This document shows, one piece after another, positions 33,262-37,496 of a stretch of DNA of 37,496 nt. This DNA is from an uncultured Prevotella sp. (GTDB lineage Bacteria; Bacteroidota; Bacteroidia; Bacteroidales; Bacteroidaceae), in contig ONHQ01000031.1 of NCBI GenBank assembly GCA_900317685.1, forward strand, positions 1-37,496. The letters are read 5' to 3'. A program made the position numbers and the translations under genes. Within the stretch, counting starts at the first letter, position 1. Every line of letters starts with the position of its first letter. The notes below the pieces were generated by a model that saw only the letters and a program-made list of their open reading frames with translations, ran no database searches and was not told the DNA's origin.

Positions 33262-34778
33262 GCTTTGTGTCCTCCTATCTGATTGTTCCGTTCTTTCTGT
33301 GTCGCGCCCTCAGCATAGTTCAGTCCGCGCAGCAGGGCGTTCTTGCCAAACTCCTTCTTGATCTTCAGTGCCGCCTCCTGCAACCGCCGCTCTTTGGCGG
33401 CAGCATCTTTCTCTTGCTTTTGTTTCTCGGCTTCCGCCTCATAGTCCGTAAAGAGGTCGAGCTGCACGGGGGTATTCTGCTGTTGCCGTCTGGCCTGCTC
33501 TTCACTGATGACGTGGTTGACGGTGATGTTGAGCCGACGGACCAGTAGGATAGGGTTGACGATGCGGTCGTAGAGCTCGGTGACGGCCTCCATGATTTGC
33601 TTTGAGGACGACGTTGAATGTTCCAACGACAGCGTACCATGGGCGTGTTTCGGTACACTGCGGCCATACCAGTCGGTCGTTACCTCACCGTGGTACTGCG
33701 CACGGATGGCTGGATTGGTCAGGCTCTCACGGTCGTAGCCCACCGTGAGGACGATTTGGTCGCCAACAAGGTGCTTGTCCACGAGGTCGAGCGACAGCGC
33801 GTCTGCCATCTCACGAACTACCACACGACCTTTGTCGGCAGAGTAGGGGCTTTGCAGCACCTGACCGCTCCCCAACGAATTTGTCTCCGGCTTGTAGGCT
33901 TTGATATAGTCCATCGTCACCGGCTCCCATCCCCACGCATGGTCGATGATGAGTTCCGCGTTGACACCGAACATCTGATAGAGCAGTTCCTCGTTGTTCA
34001 CCGACAGCCTCGCCAGCTGCCCCATTGTGTCGACACCGATGCTGTTGAGCCTTGCGACGATGCCACGGCCGAAGCGCCAGAAGTCGGTCATCGGCTGGTG
34101 GTCCCACAGCTTCCGGCGGTAGCTCATCTCGTCGAGCTCGGCAATGCGCACACCGTCCTTATCGGCAGGGATATGCTTAGCCACGACATCCATTGCCACC
34201 TTGCAGAGGTAGAGATTTGTGCCGATGCCAGCCGTGGCCGTGATGCCCGTCGCCTTCAGCACCTGCCGGATCATCGTCATGGCCAGCTCATGCGCCGTCA
34301 TCTTGTAGGTGTGGAGGTAGTCGGTGACATCGGCAAAGATTTCGTCGATGGAATAAACGTGGATGTCCTCGGGGGCGATGTATTGCAGGTAGATGCCGTA
34401 AATCTCACTGCTGACCCTGATATACTCCGCCATCCGTGGCGTGGCAGCGATGTAGTCAGCTTCCCAGTCGGGGTGAGCGGCTAACTCCTTGGCCAAATAC
34501 GACTTGCCGGTGAATGGTTTGAAACCGATGGCCTTTTGTCGCTCGTAGTTCACCTCCCGCATTTTCTGCACCACCTCGAAGAGCCGGGCACGACCGCCCA
34601 GTCCGTAGGCCTTCATCGAGGGCGATACTGCTAGGCAGATGGTCTTTTCCGTCCGGCTCACGTCGGCCACGACAAGGTTGGTCGTCAGCGGATCGAGTCC
34701 CCTGGCGACGCACTCCACCGAGCTATAGAAGCTCTTCAGGTCGATGGCGATGTAGGTTCTGTTCTTGCCGGTCAACAA
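33258..34778 (-). CDS. Y-family DNA polymerase (DinB/UmuC-like)
   Basis: A translesion polymerase of 506 residues. Catalytic metal-binding motifs are present: AIDLKSFYSSVEC (D13) and YSIDEIFADVT (SIDE near 145). GIGTNLYLCKVAMDVVAKH, a helix-hairpin-helix-like LNSIGVDTMGQLARL and the little-finger region (MEAVTELYDRI, LLVRRLNITV) follow. A beta-clamp-binding motif QLDLF occurs at about residue 443, and a charged coiled-coil tail follows. It resembles UvrX/YqjW and SOS-type polymerases more than plain DinB. An in-frame TAG lies a few codons upstream and no ATG precedes the catalytic aspartate, so translation must begin at TTG (34778 or 34775). No LexA box was recognised. Confidence 0.92.
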   Translation of the reverse strand: MLTGKNRTYIAIDLKSFYSSVECVARGLDPLTTNLVVADVSRTEKTICLAVSPSMKAYGLGGRARLFEVVQKMREVNYERQKAIGFKPFTGKSYLAKELAAHPDWEADYIAATPRMAEYIRVSSEIYGIYLQYIAPEDIHVYSIDEIFADVTDYLHTYKMTAHELAMTMIRQVLKATGITATAGIGTNLYLCKVAMDVVAKHIPADKDGVRIAELDEMSYRRKLWDHQPMTDFWRFGRGIVARLNSIGVDTMGQLARLSVNNEELLYQMFGVNAELIIDHAWGWEPVTMDYIKAYKPETNSLGSGQVLQSPYSADKGRVVVREMADALSLDLVDKHLVGDQIVLTVGYDRESLTNPAIRAQYHGEVTTDWYGRSVPKHAHGTLSLEHSTSSSKQIMEAVTELYDRIVNPILLVRRLNITVNHVISEEQARRQQQNTPVQLDLFTDYEAEAEKQKQEKDAAAKERRLQEAALKIKKEFGKNALLRGLNYAEGATQKERNNQIGGHKA

Positions 34779-34802
34779 TGGATACTAACCAATATTCTAT
34801 AG

Positions 34803-34811
34803 GCAAAAATA
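34803..34811 (-). promoter_or_regulatory. -7 element of the polymerase operon
   Basis: Minus-strand TATTTTTGC lies 25 bases before the TTG start. A CTG stands at the usual -33 distance in place of TTG. Confidence 0.5.
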
Positions 34812-34978
34812 CAAAATAAAATTTGTTTGGCAGAGGGTTTTGCATATTTTCTTTCGTGTGATGAAACATTGGCTTTCGCGGAAAGCGACGACCCGTTGAT
34901 GGAGTCGGTGTTGATGAGAAAACAGAATCTTCGTTATGACAATTTGTTGTTCGTCAAATATTGATTACGTCATATTCT

Positions 34979-35007
34979 TTGCTTTCTGTGAAATTCATTA
35001 CCTTTGC
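34979..35007 (+). promoter_or_regulatory. Promoter of the yccF-msrA gene run
   Basis: TTG (34979-34981) and TACCTTTGC (34999-35007) are separated by 17 bases, slightly short. The ATG at 35048 follows at about 40 bases. Confidence 0.6.
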
Positions 35008-35047
35008 AAAATAGAAGTTTTTATCAATTGAAACAAAAACCTCAGAT

Positions 35048-35428
35048 ATGAAGATATTAGGAAACATTGTTTGGCTCATCTTTGGAGGATTCGGCATTGC
35101 AGTGGAGTATTTTATTTCCTCGCTGTTGCTGATGATCACCATCATCGGCATACCTTTCGGCATAGCCACTATGCGGTTGGGTATACTCGCGTTGTGGCCA
35201 TTCGGCTCACATATTGTTGACAAGCCGCAGGATAGTGGGTGCCTCAATATGATAATGAACGTATTATGGTTCTTTGTTGGCGGTTTTTGGATTGCACTGA
35301 CCCATCTTGGTTTTGGCTTGCTGCTTTGCATCACCATCGTTGGCTTTCCGTGGGGTAAGATGCACTTTCGGCTGATGCGACTGGCATTGGCACCGTTTGG
35401 CAAGGAAATCGTCAACAATGACTTCTAA
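35048..35428 (+). CDS. yccF: YccF-domain inner-membrane protein
   Basis: The 126-residue product contains two copies of the YccF-type motif, GNIVWLIFGGFGIAVEYFISSLLLMITIIGIPFGIATMRLGILALWPFG and MNVLWFFVGGFWIALTHLGFGLLLCITIVGFPWGKMHFRLMRLALAPFG, each a helical hairpin with a conserved G(I/F)P(F/W)G turn. It is an integral membrane protein of unknown function. It is followed after 11 bases by msrA on the same strand. Confidence 0.93.
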   Translation: MKILGNIVWLIFGGFGIAVEYFISSLLLMITIIGIPFGIATMRLGILALWPFGSHIVDKPQDSGCLNMIMNVLWFFVGGFWIALTHLGFGLLLCITIVGFPWGKMHFRLMRLALAPFGKEIVNNDF

Positions 35429-35439
35429 ACTTGGGAAAA

Positions 35440-36105
35440 ATGACAATAGCATCTGCTTTTCGTGGCCTATACCGCCAGCCCCTGCTTTCACTCATTATGG
35501 TTATAGTGGTTGCAATGCTGCTGTTGTCTTGTCAAGCGAATGCACAACAAAACATAAAACGGAACAATATGGAAAAAGAAAATTTGAAGGAGATATATCT
35601 TGCCGGAGGCTGCTTCTGGGGTACTGAGCATTACTTCAAGCAGATCGATGGAGTAGTGGATACCGAGGTAGGCTATGCCAACGGCATAACCGAGAATCCG
35701 ACTTACAAGGAAGTCTGCACCGACAAGACTGGCTTTGCCGAGACAGTCCATGTCATTTATAATCCCGACAAGGTGTCGCTGGAGTTCCTGTTAGAGATGT
35801 ACTTCAAGGCCATAGACCCTACGAGCATCAACCGGCAGGGTCACGACACCGGAACGCAGTACCGCACGGGTGTTTATTACACCGACAGCTCCGACGAAGC
35901 AACGATCAGCAAAGTCTTCGACGAAGAGCAAAAGCACATCCAAGGGAAGATTGTCGTGGAGAACCTGCCCTTAAAGAACTTCTACAAGGCAGAGGACTAC
36001 CACCAGGACTATCTTGACAAGAATCCTGACGGCTACTGCCATTTGCCCCAAAGCCTGTTTGAGTTCGCCCGCAAGGCCAAGGACAATCATGCAGACCAAC
36101 AGTAA
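35440..36105 (+). CDS. msrA: Peptide-methionine (S)-S-oxide reductase, predicted lipoprotein
   Basis: It reduces methionine-S-sulfoxide in proteins and free methionine sulfoxide. The 221-residue product has an N-terminal hydrophobic segment ending in a lipobox-like LLLSC, so it is probably anchored on the periplasmic or outer face of the envelope. The catalytic domain starts near residue 50 with AGGCFWGTEH (catalytic C58), followed by GYANG, GFAETVHVIYNP, GTQYRTGVYY and EDYHQDYL. A C-terminal cysteine (GYCHLPQ) may resolve the sulfenic acid. No MsrB domain is fused. The ATG at 35440 is preferred over a TTG three codons earlier. Confidence 0.95.
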   Translation: MTIASAFRGLYRQPLLSLIMVIVVAMLLLSCQANAQQNIKRNNMEKENLKEIYLAGGCFWGTEHYFKQIDGVVDTEVGYANGITENPTYKEVCTDKTGFAETVHVIYNPDKVSLEFLLEMYFKAIDPTSINRQGHDTGTQYRTGVYYTDSSDEATISKVFDEEQKHIQGKIVVENLPLKNFYKAEDYHQDYLDKNPDGYCHLPQSLFEFARKAKDNHADQQ

Positions 36106-36123
36106 CTTAATGACAGTACGATT

Positions 36124-36663
36124 ATGATAGACGAAATATTAGAGAACAACCGTCGCTTCGTTGCCGGCAAAGGTTACGAGAAACATATCACGGACGGGAA
36201 GCCATCGGGCAAGACACTTATCGTCACCTGCATGGACACCCGTCTGAGTGTGATGCTGCCTGAGGCATTGGGTATCAAGAATGGTGAGGTGAAGATGGTC
36301 AAGGTGGCGGGTGGTGTCATCCTCGACGACTACGATGCTGTCATGCGCTCCATCATCGTGGGCATCTATGAGTTGGGCATTGAGGAGATCATGCTCATCC
36401 ATCATACCGACTGCGGTGCGGGCAAGATGACCGGCGAGCACATGGAGCATCTGATCCGCGAGCGGATTGCAGCTGATAAGTTGGCGGAAGTGGAACAGCA
36501 CATCAATCTCCGCAAGTGGCTCGACGGCTTTGGCGACACCGAGAAGAGTGTAAGGGCTACGATGCATCGGGTGAAGAATCATCCGCTTGTACCCGACAAC
36601 ATCATCGTCCGTGGCTTCATCATCGACTCCACTACTGGCGAGCTGACCGAGGTAAAAGAATAA
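36124..36663 (+). CDS. Beta-class carbonic anhydrase
   Basis: It interconverts CO2 and bicarbonate in the cytoplasm. The 179-residue product has the zinc ligands of a small beta-carbonic anhydrase: CMDTRL (C36, with the D38/R40 dyad) and HHTDCG (H94, C97). The VAGGVILDDYDAVMRSIIVGIYELG segment lies between them and VRGFIIDSTTGELTEV closes the protein. The length fits the short prokaryotic clade. It starts 18 bases after msrA and may share its transcript. Confidence 0.93.
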   Translation: MIDEILENNRRFVAGKGYEKHITDGKPSGKTLIVTCMDTRLSVMLPEALGIKNGEVKMVKVAGGVILDDYDAVMRSIIVGIYELGIEEIMLIHHTDCGAGKMTGEHMEHLIRERIAADKLAEVEQHINLRKWLDGFGDTEKSVRATMHRVKNHPLVPDNIIVRGFIIDSTTGELTEVKE

Positions 36664-36675
36664 GGCCATTCAAAT

Positions 36676-36728
36676 GCCACAGTTGTCAGCAAAGTGTAAA
36701 TATTTTAAGCATTGCTGACAGCTATGGC
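36676..36728. promoter_or_regulatory. Long inverted repeat upstream of the hsp20 promoter
   Basis: A 17-base arm at 36676-36692 and its inverse at 36712-36728 match at 15 of 17 positions (core TGTCAGCAA / TTGCTGACA) with a 19-base spacer. Its centre lies about 75 bases upstream of the expected hsp20 transcription start, where a sigma54 activator could bind. It could instead be a hairpin ending the carbonic anhydrase transcript, although no U tract follows. Confidence 0.6.
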
Positions 36729-36751
36729 ACGATTTGTCATCTTTGGCCTTC

Positions 36752-36767
36752 GGGCACGCATATTGCT
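36752..36767 (+). promoter_or_regulatory. Sigma54-type promoter of hsp20
   Basis: GGGCACG-CATA-TTGCT matches the -24/-12 sigma54 consensus TGGCACG-N4-TTGCW except for the first T. No TAnnTTTG element is found before hsp20. The expected start is near 36779, giving a leader of about 100 bases. Confidence 0.6.
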
Positions 36768-36865
36768 TTTTGGTTAGTGAAGTTCGGACGTCGGACGAGG
36801 GCAACGAAAGGAGCTTGAGGACGACAGAAGAGCTCCAAAGATGATAAAAAAATTAATTGACAATT

Positions 36866-36871
36866 AGGAGG
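36866..36871 (+). promoter_or_regulatory. Strong Shine-Dalgarno site of hsp20
   Basis: AGGAGG ends 9 bases before the ATG at 36881. A full Shine-Dalgarno is unusual in Bacteroidetes and was not seen before most other genes in this window. Confidence 0.75.
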
Positions 36872-36880
36872 TATTGACTT

Positions 36881-37279
36881 ATGTTGTATCCAGTTTTAAG
36901 AGACATGAACAATTGGCTTGACAATGATTTCGACGATATGTTGAATACGAGTTGGATGCCGCGCATGAATGTCACAGCACCTGCTATCAATGTCAAGGAA
37001 AACGACAAGGCTTACGAAGTTGAGCTTGCAGCCCCTGGCACCACCAAGGATGATTTCAAGGTGAACGTTGACAAGGACGGTTGCCTGACCATCAAGATGG
37101 AGCACAAGGACGAGAACAAGAAAGAGGACAAGAAGGAGCACTATCTGCGCCGCGAGTTCTCATACAGCAATTACGAGCAGGCTCTGACGCTGCCTGACGA
37201 CGTGGAGAAAGACAAGATTGAGGCTAGCTCTGATACATGGGGACTGCTCAAAAGGCAGCCCCTTTTTGTTTTTTTATAG
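36881..37279 (+). CDS. Hsp20/alpha-crystallin small heat-shock protein, C-terminus displaced
   Basis: It is an ATP-independent chaperone that holds unfolding proteins. The product has a short N-terminal arm, then most of an alpha-crystallin domain (APAINVKENDKAYEVELAAPGTTKDDFKVNV, KEHYLRREFSYSNYEQALTLPDDVEKDKIEAS). Family members continue with a GVL(T/S) strand, prolines and an I-x-I tail. Here the frame instead runs SDTWGLLKRQPLFVFL into a terminator hairpin and stops. About 30 C-terminal residues are therefore missing, and the last 16 codons appear to come from inserted sequence. Oligomer assembly would be impaired, so the gene is probably inactivated. Confidence 0.85.
   Translation: MLYPVLRDMNNWLDNDFDDMLNTSWMPRMNVTAPAINVKENDKAYEVELAAPGTTKDDFKVNVDKDGCLTIKMEHKDENKKEDKKEHYLRREFSYSNYEQALTLPDDVEKDKIEASSDTWGLLKRQPLFVFL
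37237..37276 (+). terminator. Intrinsic terminator inside the disrupted hsp20 end
   Basis: GGGGACTGC (37239-37247) pairs with GCAGCCCC (37254-37261) with one bulged base and a 6-base loop, followed by T-rich sequence. It resembles the terminator at 19461-19491 and may be part of a mobile-element end. Confidence 0.65.
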
Positions 37280-37337
37280 GAATGTCATTCCAGACCCATT
37301 CTGGTAGCATAGCATAAGCAAAATCCTATTTGTGTTG

Positions 37338-37380
37338 GCCGGTATCATCTGTGCAAAATATAGATGGTGCCGGCTTTTTT
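37338..37380 (+). terminator. Intrinsic terminator near the right edge
   Basis: GCCGGTATCATCT (37338-37350) pairs with AGATGGTGCCGGC (37362-37374) over 13 positions with two G-U pairs, followed by six T. It faces plus-strand transcription arriving from hsp20. Confidence 0.8.
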
Positions 37381-37431
37381 CGTCTGTTTGAGCCATGACT
37401 TCTCCAAATCTGACGTTCTCTAATTTCTTGT

Positions 37432-37496
37432 TTACAATGAATATTCCTTTCTGTGCTTGACAATGGCTTCCATGTTCTCCAATGACCAGTCAACAA
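37432..37496 (-). CDS. 3' end of a minus-strand gene of unknown identity (transposase?)
   Basis: The last 20 codons before a TAA read VDWSLENMEAIVKHRKEYSL. The other frames here look non-coding. The rest of the gene lies outside the window. Identity is not recognised; a transposase is suspected only from its position next to the hsp20 breakpoint. Confidence 0.35.
   Translation of the reverse strand, partial: VDWSLENMEAIVKHRKEYSL

Larger units (their letters stand above)
37228..37496. mobile_element. Possible left end of an insertion sequence that interrupts hsp20
   Basis: Sequence from about 37228 on no longer matches an hsp20 gene. It contains two U-tailed hairpins and a minus-strand reading-frame end whose body lies beyond the window. 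Terminators at a transposon end and a transposase stop near its edge would fit, but neither inverted ends nor a target duplication can be seen because the other end is absent. Confidence 0.35.

Noticed and set aside
36719-36735. Second sigma54-like site (TATGGCACGATTTGTCA)
   Set aside because: The -24 half is good, but the -12 half lacks the essential GC at the right spacing. The site at 36752-36767 fits much better.

Overview
The window is chromosomal DNA from a member of the Bacteroidetes, most likely a Prevotella-type member of the Bacteroidales. Three things point there. The promoters are of the TTG / TAnnTTTG type. The parA-parB-DUF5683-LysM transglycosylase-Rel gene order is typical of the phylum. 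The secreted carbohydrate-active enzymes end in tails of the YNLQGQRV...GIYI.NGKKV type. No rRNA, tRNA, CRISPR array or phage module was seen.

Layout. (1) Bases 1-7337 hold secreted plant-polysaccharide enzymes: a GH5 glycanase cut by the left edge, a small protein of unknown function, and a large pectate lyase-pectin methylesterase fusion. (2) Bases 7652-12815 hold housekeeping genes: alaS, a divergent MerR-type regulator, and surE-lpxB. (3) Bases 12972-19355 form a co-directional run for chromosome partitioning (parA, parB), a DUF5683 envelope protein, a LysM lytic transglycosylase and the bifunctional (p)ppGpp enzyme. A strong intrinsic terminator closes the run. (4) Bases 19524-24881 encode a giant alpha-2-macroglobulin-like envelope protein with no visible thioester motif. 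(5) Bases 24882-25793 are a gene-poor stretch of about 0.9 kb with a 22-bp tandem repeat and an unusual pair of overlapping, mutually exclusive inverted repeats. (6) Bases 25794-33039 are rich in redox and sulfur genes: a four-module CoA-disulfide-reductase-like/rhodanese/TusA/DsrE fusion with its MarR regulator, a five-gene operon (flavin reductase, MmcQ/YjbR, unknown, C_GCAxxG_C_C, DUF2200), and a divergent AraC regulator/flavodoxin-fold pair. (7) Bases 33049-37279 hold a Y-family polymerase with a small partner gene, yccF, a lipoprotein MsrA, a beta-carbonic anhydrase, and a small heat-shock protein gene behind a sigma54-type promoter.

How they fit together. The left end serves pectin and beta-glucan breakdown. 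The middle couples chromosome partitioning, wall remodelling and the stringent response, as is common in this phylum. The right third looks like a set of stress functions (sulfane sulfur, flavin and methionine-sulfoxide redox, lesion bypass, protein folding), mostly with their own local regulators.

Both edges look disturbed. The first ~100 bases do not read like the upstream part of a GH5 gene. The hsp20 gene at the right end loses its normal C-terminus at about base 37227, where foreign-looking sequence with two terminator hairpins and the 3' end of a minus-strand reading frame begins, possibly an insertion sequence. No single novel multi-gene system could be demonstrated. The best candidates for undescribed biology are the nested inverted repeats at 25576-25628, the 22-bp repeats beside them, the thioester-less macroglobulin, the sigma54-type hsp20 control region and the inverted repeat framing the promoter at 28614-28672.
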